From NCBI RefSeq assembly GCF_965638725.1, contig NC_134974.1, forward strand, positions 1,116,001 to 1,180,000: DNA of 64,000 bases, given 5' to 3'. The first letter of the stretch is position 1, and the number at the start of each line of letters is the position of its first letter. The notes under the pieces are model-generated. The model saw only the letters and a program-made list of their open reading frames with translations. It was not told the origin of the DNA and searched no databases. The stretch comes from Aptenodytes patagonicus. Lineage: Eukaryota > Chordata > Aves > Sphenisciformes > Spheniscidae. Position numbers and translations under genes: made by a program. Below are positions 49,155-60,004 of this stretch, piece after piece.

Positions 49155-51664
49155 GCCTCTCCAGGCAGCAGCCCAGCCCAGCCTCCGCCTCTGTTCGCCA
49201 GGCACCGATGTCCACGTTCCCGGCTGGAGGAAATCCCGCTTGTCCCTGGGGAATCGGGGCAAAACCCTCCGGCACACGCCAACCCCTGCCGCAGCTGAGC
49301 TGGAGCTGCAACAATGGCTGCGGAGGTGAGGGACGGCAGAGCAAAGAGCAGGGCTGAAGCAAGGCAAGAAATCTCCCCAGGCTGTGGCTAAGGGTGGCCT
49401 GCAAGATGCTGAAGCAGCAGGAGAGGGTAGAGGGGCTCTGGATACGACCCCGCAGCCGGGCATGAGCGAGGGAGAGAGAATCGGCACCTCAGAGGGAAGG
49501 GCCAGCCCATCAGCACCACGGTGCAGCACTGGGAAGCGTGGCCGGAGCAGGTTTGCACCCCAACCTCATCCCTGCTGCGTGGGTTTTCACCCCACGGCCT
49601 CATCCTGTGGCCCTGGTTTCGCTAGAGGGAGCCCCTGGCTCGTGGCAGCCAGCAACACCGGTGACGTGCAGGGACATGGGTTCAACGGCAGCGGGGAAAA
49701 AATCAGAAGCAATGTTTTTTTTCTTTTCCACCTCTGCTCTGCAACTGGTTACGAAATGCCCGAGTTGTAGCCCAAGCAGTGAAGAAAGTTTTTTGCAATC
49801 CCCTCGGGGCTGAGCCCTGCCCGCTGCCCGATCCCCTGCACTGAGGGCACCGGCAGCCCATGCCTGCACCTGGGAAAGCAGCCGCGTCCCACCGCACTTT
49901 TCCATCCCCATCCTTTTCCACTGATGACTACGGGAACAGGCGAGGATCTTCCAGGTGGACTATTTAAAGCTGGATTTCTGGCTGAGAGGGGGAGGCAGCC
50001 CCTGCCTGTGGCCCGGCCACCCACTGCCTGCAGCAGCTCCCGACTTCCCTGCAGAAATACCCGGCGTGGGGATGCTGGAGGTGGCCTGGAGGAGGGACCA
50101 GGGCTGTAAAACCTTTTCAACCCCCCCCCCCCCCCCAGCCCGAGCTATCTTATAATCCCCACATAACTCAGCTCGTACAGCAGGTCTGATCTCGTGTGCC
50201 GCTGCTAAGGGAAAGGAAAATAAATTTATAGTAAAGCCTTTTGGAAAGGTTTGCTGGAGGAGTGTGTCAGGGGCTGGATCAGTCTTTGGGGGGGGGGGGG
50301 GGGGGGGGGGGAGAGAAATCAGTGTTTTTGCACCTCCCTAGCTTCCTTCTTTCGTTACTACAGAAAATCAGCTGAGCTGCTTCCTTGGAAAAGTCTGCCT
50401 GCAAAGCAACCACTTCCCCAGGAGCATGGGCAGGTCCAGGGAAGGGCAAGGGCAAGGTCACGCTTGCCCTTGCGCCTCTAAGATGGTGCGAAAGCCCCAC
50501 GTTCTGTGCCTGGCGCTTGTGCAGGATGGAGCCCGGTCCTACCTGTGTTGGTCCTTGCAGAACGATGGGGCAGTGGCCCGACCCTGTGACGTGCCGCCCC
50601 GGCGTGCCGTCCAGTCATCGCAGCCCGCCCCACGGCTGCGAGGGGACGTCAGATGCCTCAATATGGGGAAGAGTTCAAGTCAAAAATGCTAATGCTGCCA
50701 TTGCAGAGGAGCATTGAGACAAGATGCTGCAGGACCCCAGCCCCCCCCCCCCCCCCCCCCCCCCCCCAGGTGACGCTCAGAGGAGGCAAAGGGAGTTATA
50801 GGGTGGCTCATCCCCCAGGGTGTCTCTTTGTGCCTCTCATCTCACGCCCCCTGCCAGGGTGTTTGTGAAAGAGAGGAGCTGTTTTTAAGAAGTTCAGTGA
50901 TTTTTGTAGTGTTGGTATTAAGCAACGATGCTGGTCCCTGTGCTAATGCATCCCACCGCCCAGCCTCCCGCAGCACAGCACTGGGGCAGCACTGAGGGGG
51001 CGACAGCACCCCCTGCTCCCTCGCTGGGGTAGAGGAACCAGGGCTATTTTAAAGCCCAACGTCCTCAGCTGGTCCGGCGCGCTTCCCCCACCTGAATTTC
51101 AGTATGATGCCGGTGTCATGCTACTTCCCAAAATAATCTGAATTAAGGAAGCGGTTGCTTCTCTGCAGTTGTCATTCAGCTGTCCCGTCTAAGGGTGATG
51201 GAGTTTGGGGGATGGAGAGTTTGGATCTCAGCATCCCCTATGAAGGATGCCCGGGTGGCATCGGTCCATGGGCACGAGCGTGCTCCCGGGCACTGACCCG
51301 CGATGGTCTCCACGATACCCCTCTCTTAGGACTGATTCCCCTAGAGGAGCTGGGACACTTGTCACACATGGCCATGATGATGCTCTTTCTCCCAGCTGCC
51401 ACACTCATCTTTCCTTGGAAATGGAGTTTTTCAGCTCGAGTTTTCATTATGCATGTGGGATTTTCTTCCTTGTCATGCCCCTTTCTGGTACCAGGCCCAA
51501 TGTCAGTGCGATGGTACCAGCCGTTGGATGAAGCACAGAGTTATCTCCACCCATCCAGCTGCGGGAGGAAAACTGTGGGCGTAGGCACTTGCGTCTTCCT
51601 CTTGCCACCGCAGTCTGTAGTAGATGCTGGGTGCAGAGAGCCCCTCTCTGTGCGCCGTGGGTCG
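49155..51664. other. SLAMF1-CD84 intergenic region
   Basis: About 2.5 kb without a supported gene. It contains a G-run (50287-50311), C-runs (50129-50138, 50742-50767) and an AATAAA at about 50218-50223 that could be a distal SLAMF1 polyadenylation site. Confidence 0.45.
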
Positions 51665-54600
51665 ATGGACGTGTTTCGGTGCCTGCTGCTCACCGCCCTC
51701 CTGCTCCACCACACAAGTAAGTGCAAGGTGCTCGTTTTCCGTCGGTGGTGGAAGGAAAGGAGCCCATGAGGGGTTCGGGGTGGTTTTAGGGACTCCTGGG
51801 AGAGCAGGGACAGGGCTGCACGTGTGGGACCAGCAGTACAGGTGCAGCTCTGCGGGGATGGAGTTTTGTCCCAAGGTTTTTGGGCAAACCAGGGCGAAAG
51901 ATGCCCAGCACGACCCGGTGCTGGCCTCTCGCTCTTGTGTGGTCCCCCTCTGCTAATGAGTGAATGCATCAGGTCTCAGCTCCTGCCCAGTCTCCGTCCA
52001 CCTGCTGCCAGCTGTGCACCGGCTGCCAAGTCTGCTGTTCTGCTCCGCATTCGGGGTCTGTTCCCCCGCGTGTTGTCTCTGAGTTTTTCTGTGCTCCTGT
52101 GACTTTGTTGTGGGGTGCTTAGGGCTGTTTGGAACAGGAGACACTTTCTGCCTCTTTTCAGGCAAGGGGAAATGGGCAGAGATGCTGCCTTTGCCCGGGC
52201 CCCCTCCCTGCAGCCTCCAGGAGGGTTTTACTGCCAGATGAGCACTCCAGTTGCCTTATCTGCTATTTCAGTAGAATTTCCTTCTTCGAGTTTATCTCCC
52301 CAGCCAGCTTTTCCTTCCACGCCGTTGGAGATGCCTGTTCTCAATGTCCCGGAGGCGTTCCCACCGGGTCAGGCAGGGGGGACCAGAAATGCGGAACCCT
52401 GGGGAGATGTGACAGTCTCGGGATCTGGCCGCCCAGCTGAGCCAGGATCAGTTCCCTTTCTAGGAACTGGAGAGAAAACATCCATCCCCAGCCCAGACTG
52501 GGCAGCGCTTATTTTTGAAATGGGAAGTAGGGAAATGCCTTCTTCCTTCTCAGAAGAGGGGAGAAGCAGCTGCACATTTGGGGAAGAGGCCACGAGTTTT
52601 CTTGCCTGTTTGGGTAGGTGAGCTTGGCCTTTCGGTCTGGTGATGAAAGGGAACCTGCCTGACCTTTCTGAGCCCTTGCAAACTCTTTCTTGCACTTTCA
52701 TTTTGCACCTCAAGGCTCTATCCCTTGCACTGTCTTTGCATGTAGGAAGCAGCGTGGATGTCCCGTAGCTGCAGGGGAACCTGGTGCCACTTGCTTCACT
52801 AGCCCTTGGGGGATGCAAAAGCACAAGTCCTGCTGGGGGACCTCAGCCCAGAGCCTCAGAGGCAATTAGTTTATTTAAAATAAAAAGGAATCCCCCTAAT
52901 TCCTACAATCACCCACGACGGAGCGGTTCCTCAGTGCTCTCCACATCCAGCGTCAGTGATCCAGCATGCATCCTTGTCCAGGGATGCCCCAGAGGGTTCG
53001 AGTGAGCCGGCAATGTGCGTTCGCAGCCCAGAAAACCAATTGTCTCCTGGGCCGCATCACCAGCAGCGTGGCCAGCAGGTCGAGGGAGGGGATTCTGCCC
53101 CTCTGCTCTGCTCTGGTGAGACCCCCTCCCGGGGCACTGCGTCCAGCTCTGGAGTCCTCAGTAGAGGAAAGACATGGACCTGTTGGTGCAGGTCCAGAGG
53201 AGGGCCACGAAGATGATCGGAGGGCTGGAACACCTCTGCTATGAGGAAAAGCTGAGAGAGTTGGGGTTCTTCAGCCTGGAGAAGAGAAGGCTTTGGGGAG
53301 ACCTTATGGCAGCCTTCTAAAAAAGATGGCGGCAGACTTTTTAGCAGGGCCTGTTGCGACAGGACAAGGGGGATGGCTTTAAACTAAAGGGGGGGTAGAC
53401 ACAGACTAGATCTAAGGAAGACATTTTTGACGCTGAGGGTGGTGAATCACTGGCACAGGTTGCCCCGAGAGGTGGTGGATGCCCCATCCCTGGAAACATT
53501 CCAGGTCAGGTTGGACGGGGCTCTGAGCGACCTGATCTAGTTGAAGATGTCCCTACCCGCGGCGGGGGGGTTGGACTAGGTGACCTTTAGAGGTCCCTTC
53601 CCACCCAAACTATTCCATGATTCTATGACTTTACCCGCAACTGAAGAGAGGTACTGTGCGCCATAGCACTGGGGGCTCTGGCCAGAGATCAGCCTGTCCG
53701 TGGCATCACGCTGTGTGATCGCAGTGGGACAAGGCTCTTCTTTTCGGCCCAGGCTCTTCTTTCGGCCAAGGACCCTTCCCTGGGCCCTCCTGCCTTCTCC
53801 ACCAGCCAGGCCCCAAGTTCGCTGTGCATCTTCTCCCCGGGCACGCCGCCTTCAGCTCGGCTTCTCTCCCCAGCGTGCGCCGGTGATGGGGCAGAGTTGA
53901 CCAGCGCCGTGGGCAGGTCCGTCACCTTCCTCCTCCAGAACCTGGATGAAGAAGCCGCAGCCTGGAGCTTTCACAACGATGTCATAGTGACCGTCAAATT
54001 CGGCAATCCTCCTGAAGTCACGTTTTTTGACGACAACTACAAGCTGCGCTTGGCCTTCCCCAGGAACGGCAATGCGCTCACCATCTCCCAGCTGAGGATG
54101 GACGATGCCGGTACCTACACCGCAAAGACCTCAGGGGTAAAAACCACCTTCATCCTACACGTTTACAGTAAGTGCCTTTTAGTGTTGGTGTTTTTTTGTG
54201 GGCTTTTTATGCTTTGTGCTAAATGGGGGGTTGGGGATTTCCTGACAGCCCCCCGCTTCCCACAGGGGAGCTGGAGGTGCCAACGGTGACCTGCGCGGCG
54301 CAGAACTGCTCGGCCGACGGCTGCCGCTACACCCTGCGCTGCACTGCGTCAGGCTCCGGCTACGGCAACGTCTCCTACAGCTGGAGCGTGGGGGACTGGC
54401 CACGGAGCGAGGGGCCCACAGTGCTGGTGGAGGAGTCGCCCCTGGACGAGTCGCTGCCGCTGCTCACGTGCACGGTGCGAAACCCTGTCAGCAGCCGCAA
54501 CACCACTGTCGTCTCGCCCGCTGCCCTTTGTGCAGGTAACAGCCATGGAAAGATGCATGGGTGGGTGGCGGGGATGGGCCGTATCCTGCTCCCAGTGGCT

Positions 54601-57600
54601 CCAGCTTTTCCCCCAAGCTGTGCCTCGGCAGGCAAAGAAAGAAATGCGGACCCCCGGCAGAGGCACTTACTTCTCTCCCTGTTCTCTCCCCTCGCCGCAC
54701 TGCCCGTGCCGTCAGAAAACACAACCCACCCTCCCACCACCGGTGAGCTGCCGAACCGCCTGTCCGTGTCCGGCCTCGCTCTTAAGTGTCTGAGTGTGCC
54801 TGAGCTACCTAACAACGTCCGGCCACCCCGGACCCCCACACGTGGGGAGATGGGGAGCCTCAGGCCAGCACAGTCCATCTCCCAAAACAGCTCGCGGGGG
54901 ATATCCAAGTTTTCTGGGCAGTGCTCTTAGCATCCGTGCGCTGTCTTCATCACTCGGGGAATTTGGGGAGGGGAGATGGGTCCACATTTCTAGCTTGTCC
55001 CCCCAAAAAGTCCCAGCTTGGGATGGGAGCATCAAATTAATTCGTGCAATGGAGAGGCAGAGCCAAGGATGGGCTGGAGGTTGGAGCGTGGCTCTGTGTA
55101 GACCTGCTGCCCCCAGCCCATGTGGGTTTCCCCCCTCTGCCCTCCCCGCAGAAACCACCCGTGAGGTCCCCGGAGTGCAAAGGGACATCAGTGGGGGCAG
55201 CTGTGGTGGGGCTGGGGTGGGAGTCTTCCAGCTGCTGCTCTGTCCGCAAAGCCACTCGTCCTCGTGCAGTATGTCGCCTCCTTTCCGTGTTGGACCGTGT
55301 TATCGTGAAATAAGGGTCCCTGCAAAGTAGGGAAGAGCTCAGCGGGGTGTTGAAGCAGATGCCTGCCCGTTTCCCCCTGCTCTGATCCCAGGAAGAGGCA
55401 GATGATACATTTTGGGATGTTGTTACCGGACCTTCTTCTCTTTCAAGGCACCTACTCCAGCAGGCAGGCTGGAATTGTGGCTGCATTGGTGACTGGAGTC
55501 GGAGTGCTTTTAGCAGTGGTTATCTTTGTGATCTACTGTAAATCCAAAGGTGAGCTGCTTCCCCTGAGGGTAACCGTCCCTGCAGACCTGGCAAGCAGGA
55601 GATGGGACGTGAGAGGGGAGGACACGGCCAGCCCTGGCACCTGGGCACCCGGGGGGCTGCGGCAGCCGGAGCTGAGGATGCTGCGCAGGGTTTGCTTTGG
55701 TTGCCACTGCTGACGGGAGCCCCGTGTCGCTTCTTCCCCAGGCTGGAGGATCTTCTGTTTGCCCGCAGCCGAGGCTACGAATACAGGTAGGACTTTGGGG
55801 CTCCCCTAGGCATGTCCCTCCCTCCTTGTTTTTCCTGGTGGGAATAGTCTGGTCGCATTTAAGATCACGAGGGAAATCATCCACTGCCGTGGCTTGGTAC
55901 CAGAGCGTACCCCGGCTCACGGGACCCAGACGTCTCCCCGCGCCCCCACCCTGCACACATGGAGGCAAGTAAAAGGGGACGACGCCAGGCGATGTCGCGG
56001 TGGCTGAAGTTGTGCTCTTCCCCAGTCTCTTGCTGGAAAACTTCGTGTCAGCACACCAAGAAGGAGCCGGGAGCGCAGCCGTGAGATCACCAAAGCAAGA
56101 GGGATTTTGGGGAAAAGATAAGAGCTGGCAAGAGACAACTGGGGGGGGGGGGCAGAGACAAGCAACAAGGGGTCGTGTGCCCTATGGCCAGAAACAACCC
56201 CCCTGCAGCACCGCGCACAGTTCGAGCAGCTGCTGCCTGATTTCTCTAGCTCTTGGGGACAGAGATCAGAGGCTCCTGGGAGAGGTGGAGCAGCATGACA
56301 GCGGCCGCAGGGACTGAAGCACGCCCTTGGCATCGCTTCGGGATCAGCTCCGCTAGACTCAGGGGTTCAGGGTGTGAGTCCAGCCGAGAAAACTGGTGGA
56401 AGAAGAGACCACTGGACCAGTTCCCATCTCTTCTCCCTGATGTTCAGGGCCATTTTGTGATGGGCCGTGCCGTGCCCATCACTGCTACAACTGAGCCAAT
56501 GCCCAGCAGAGATCTTGCTGACTTTTTTTTTTATGTGCGTGTTTTGTTGTTTCCGTAAGCTGAAATAAAGCTGACACGAATGGCGGAGTTCCTGCCTTGT
56601 GTTTCGCGTTTGTGTGTGCCCGAGTGGGATGTCAGGACCCAGCACCAGGACCACAGGCTCCTCCCGGCCGATAATTTGGATCCAGCTCTTCCATTGGGAA
56701 CCATGGGCAAAACCTCTCCTCGAAGCACTCCTCTCTGCATGGGCTGAAGCCTGCGTGGCTGTTCCTCTGTGGGGCTGGCAGCAGCACTTCAAATGAGAGG
56801 CACTGAAATTTTGACCCCAAAATGGGATTATGAAGGATTTAAATCCTCTCTTCCCCGCTCTGTTCGATGAGCCAAAGAACAAGCTGACGCTAATGCTTGC
56901 TGCAATGGTGGCAACGTATGAAGGAGAGACAAATGCATATCACCCTCCAAATGCAGCCGGGGATCTTGTATTTAAATTAAAAAAAAAAAAAAAAAAAAAT
57001 CTGATTTTCACTAGCAAGTCCCTTTGATTGCTGTCCTTTGAGCTGGAAGCAAGGCCCCGCTCCTGCAGCGGCTGGGGCAGGAGGGACGGTGGGATGAGAA
57101 GCGATGCTCACCTCGATCCAGACCCACAGCAAACACCTCCAGCAGATCTGAGGGGCTGCCGGGTGCTGCAGCTCCTGCACGGCTGGGCTTTCGCCCGGGC
57201 CCGGCAGACATTTAAGCTGGGATTCCCTCCAGCCCTCGGTGAGGAGCATCCCGGTGGCACTGCGGGTCATGCAAGGGGATCCACTGCAGCCCCTTCCCAG
57301 CTGCGGCAGCCTGCTCCCTCGCTGACCCTCCACTTTTTTTTCTCCTTGCAGAGGCCGGAGCAGAGTACGCAACGGTGTATGCCCAAGTCGGCCCTTCCCA
57401 GCAGGTGAGTTTGTGCAGGCTCATCCCCATCCCCCGTGGCTGGACCGGGCCGCGCAGGCAAGGGGTCCCTGCACGGGATGGAGATGGCCTGGGGGCCACG
57501 TGGCGGGGACGGGGAGGAAGGACAGCAGCTGGACAACCCCGGGGGTTTGTCTGTTAGATCCTGCTGGGAAGTTGAAGGGGGACATGCCAGTGCCGGGGCT

Positions 57601-58190
57601 TGCCCAAGAGCAGCCAGCACGGCCACCTGCCTGCACTTCCTGGTGCATCACCAGGGTTTCTGTCCCCGGCCCCACCAAACTTGGCTTCTTTGGCTCACCC
57701 AGGCTTTGGGTCCCTTTGCCAGCTCAGGGCCCTGGAAACACTTTTTAAAATCTTGTCCCCAGGTGCACCTGCAGAGTTTCTCTAATGCGCAGCGAGACGA
57801 CCCACAGAAGACGCTGACCCCCGGTGTGGAGACCTCCAAAACCATCTATTTCACCATCCAGGCTATGGCCCAGGTGAGTTGGCGCTCATGGCCATCTCCC
57901 CTGGAGGGGCTGCAGCGCCGAGCAAGGAGATGGGCAAGACCCCAGGGTGAGAGACGTAACTCCTGGAGCAAGGGGCACAGACAGATGGGTCTTCACTGGG
58001 CTTTCTTGGGGTCCAGAGCTTCAAGCCAAGCCCGTGGGTCCTCTCTTTCTCGCCAACGGAGGGATCGGCTCCCACGAGCCCAAGCAAAGCTTTTGTCCCT
58101 TTGCAATTGCAGACGGATGATGAGAAAATGGGCAACGGCATGCCTGCTGGGAGCAGGATGAGAAAAACGTCTACTCCGGTGTACCCATGA
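51665..58190 (+). CDS. CD84: CD84-like SLAM-family receptor (SLAMF5)
   Basis: Exons: 51665-51716 (signal peptide [17 protein letters not shown]), 53874-54167 (V), 54266-54535 (C2), probable 27-base stalk exon 54716-54742 (ENTTHPPTT), 55448-55549 (membrane), 55742-55786, 57352-57404, 57763-57873 and 58113-58190. They give about 343 residues and all phases agree. V has [18 protein letters not shown], close to CD84's ISDLRMEDAGDYKA. C2 has [11 protein letters not shown] and [14 protein letters not shown]. The membrane segment is [20 protein letters not shown]. The tail starts CKSKGWRIF (CD84: RRQGRIF) and holds two ITSMs, TVYAQV and TIYFTI. Position next to SLAMF1 favours CD84; SLAMF6 is the alternative. 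Intron 1 contains a CR1 fragment. An AATAAA at 56564-56569 lies before the ITSM exons. Confidence 0.8.
52970..53628 (+). mobile_element. CR1 LINE 3' fragment in CD84-like intron 1
   Basis: Plus-strand CR1 3' end. It contains the ORF2 C-terminal region (GTGGCCAGCAGGTCGAGGGA, GTCCAGAGGAGGGCCACGAA), then the 3' UTR, ending ATTCCATGATTCTATGAC. It is heavily 5'-truncated, with several indels, and is more diverged than the copy at 38.9-40.4 kb. Confidence 0.92.
56564..56569 (+). terminator. Possible intronic polyadenylation signal in CD84-like gene
   Basis: AATAAA in the context GAAATAAAGC, located after the GWRIF exon and before both ITSM exons. Read-through past the donor at 55786 would end within a few codons. 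It mirrors the intronic signal in CD244. Confidence 0.35.
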
Positions 58191-60004
58191 GCCCGCTCTG
58201 AGTGCGGTGCTCCTCTCTGCCCGGCCCGTGGGGCTGCAGCGTTCCCCCTTCCCTCCCCATCGCTGCTACCTGAGATCCACCTGTCGGCAGCGGTCCCTGG
58301 CCATCGACGTGAGGATGTAAAGCGCCCCGTAAGTGCAGGCTCATCTGGCGCAGGAGCTCTGCCCCTGTTTTGGCATCCACGTGGGGTTTGGGCTCCTTTT
58401 TCTGCCCTCTCTGACCAGACCAAGGAACATGGACCAAAACTGTGGCTGCAAACCCAGCCCTCCTGGTGTAAGGACACGAACTGATGCTCCTGGGATTCGC
58501 CCTGCAGCACCGCAGGCTGCGGAGCCTCAGGACGAGAGGATGGGAAAACTTGAGGACCCTCTTAAAGCCCTTTTAAATTTTTTTCTTTTTGCTATACTTT
58601 TAAACTTGGCAAATACTTTGACTGCTTTGTTTGGTTGCTAAACCAAGAGAAAGCAAAAATAACACTTGGTGGTAGAAAGCTGAACAAGAAAACACACATG
58701 CCTTTGCCCAGGCGCACACACCCAGGCTGCTGCAGTTTCGGTGCCAGCTACTTCCCCAGCGCTTGCTGCTCCCGGGCCTGCCGGGGACCTTCCAAACCTC
58801 ACGGCACCCCGGCATTGTGTTCGGCATCGCTTTATGCCAACAGCAAGCTGCTTGCGGTCCCCTGAGACGCTGCAGGGCCATGCCGGGGTCCAGGGGCAGG
58901 AGGTGGTCCAGGCTTGGGGGAAAACAGGACAAGGAACGTGGCTGGTGCCGTTCTGCTCCACTCCTTTGATGTGTTTGTATGTGAGGTTTTATAATTGGAT
59001 GAAATATTTGTATGTGAAGTGCTGTGTTTCCGGAGTTGGGCAGCTTCCCAGCAGAGCTTCAGGGAGGAGAGCAGCCCTCCGAGCCCCGAGCAATGCAGGG
59101 ATGCTGCAGGGGCGGGTAGTGGCTGCATCCCCCCGGGATGCACGTCCTGCAGCAGGGTCTGCGTAGGTTCACCCTGAGCTGGGACTTACAGGGACCTGGG
59201 TACCCGGCGAGCAGGCCACAGGGCACATCCCCACCCTCCCTGCTCCCCAAACCCGCCCAGAGCTGGCAACTGGGTGAAACGTGCACGTTGGCATCAATTT
59301 TCCAGTGCCGCCAGACAGACAGACGCCGTCCGTGCTAGGAAGCCTCTTCTTGTGCGTGCCGCTTCCCCCTGCTCTTTGTCTTGTCTGTGCGGATAGTAAA
59401 TTATTCAGGGATGAAACCGGAGATTTCTTTGAAGTGCCTGGCACAGGAGAGCCCTCTAGGAGCTACTGGAATAAAAATGCAAGACGCATCTGAGCTCAAT
59501 TTCTGTCTGCACAGTATTTTGGGTGAAAACAGTCCATTATTGACGAGCCCGTGGAGTAATTTGTTTATTCTCTGCATTTTCACAGTATGTGACAGGCTTG
59601 TTTTTGAGTTCCTCAAATCCATGCTGATCAATTAAAAATATATGCCTCAGTGGGTCATGCGTTTTACCAAGGGATTCGTCCGTGTGGCACCAAATCTGTC
59701 CTTGTAACTCCAATCCCCAGCCTGGACAGGGCTTAAAACAACGGTGATGACACCAGGGACTGGCCTTGAAGGGAGCCGGGGCACTGCTGGAGCATCACCC
59801 CCTCCTTCACCCGTGCTGATGACTGACAGGGCTCCATCCCTTACCCTGGGCACAGCCCCAGAAATGACCCCCCCCGGCTGTTAATCACCCTATTTCAGTG
59901 CCAACACCTTTGAGCTCACAGGAAGCCATTGGTCGGGCAGAAAGGGGAAGGAAGACATTGCAAAAGGGAGAGCCGTGGTGGAAGGCTCGGTGGGGCAGAG
60001 GAAT
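58191..60004. other. Intergenic, no supported gene
   Basis: About 1.8 kb with mixed GC. It contains the 3' UTR of the CD84-like gene and a less GC-rich patch at 59370-59650. No recognisable exon. Confidence 0.45.

Noticed and set aside
51665-58190. LY9 (SLAMF3) as identity of the right-hand receptor
   Set aside because: LY9 has four Ig domains. Here only one V and one C2 exon are found, and the position next to SLAMF1 plus V-domain similarity favour CD84.
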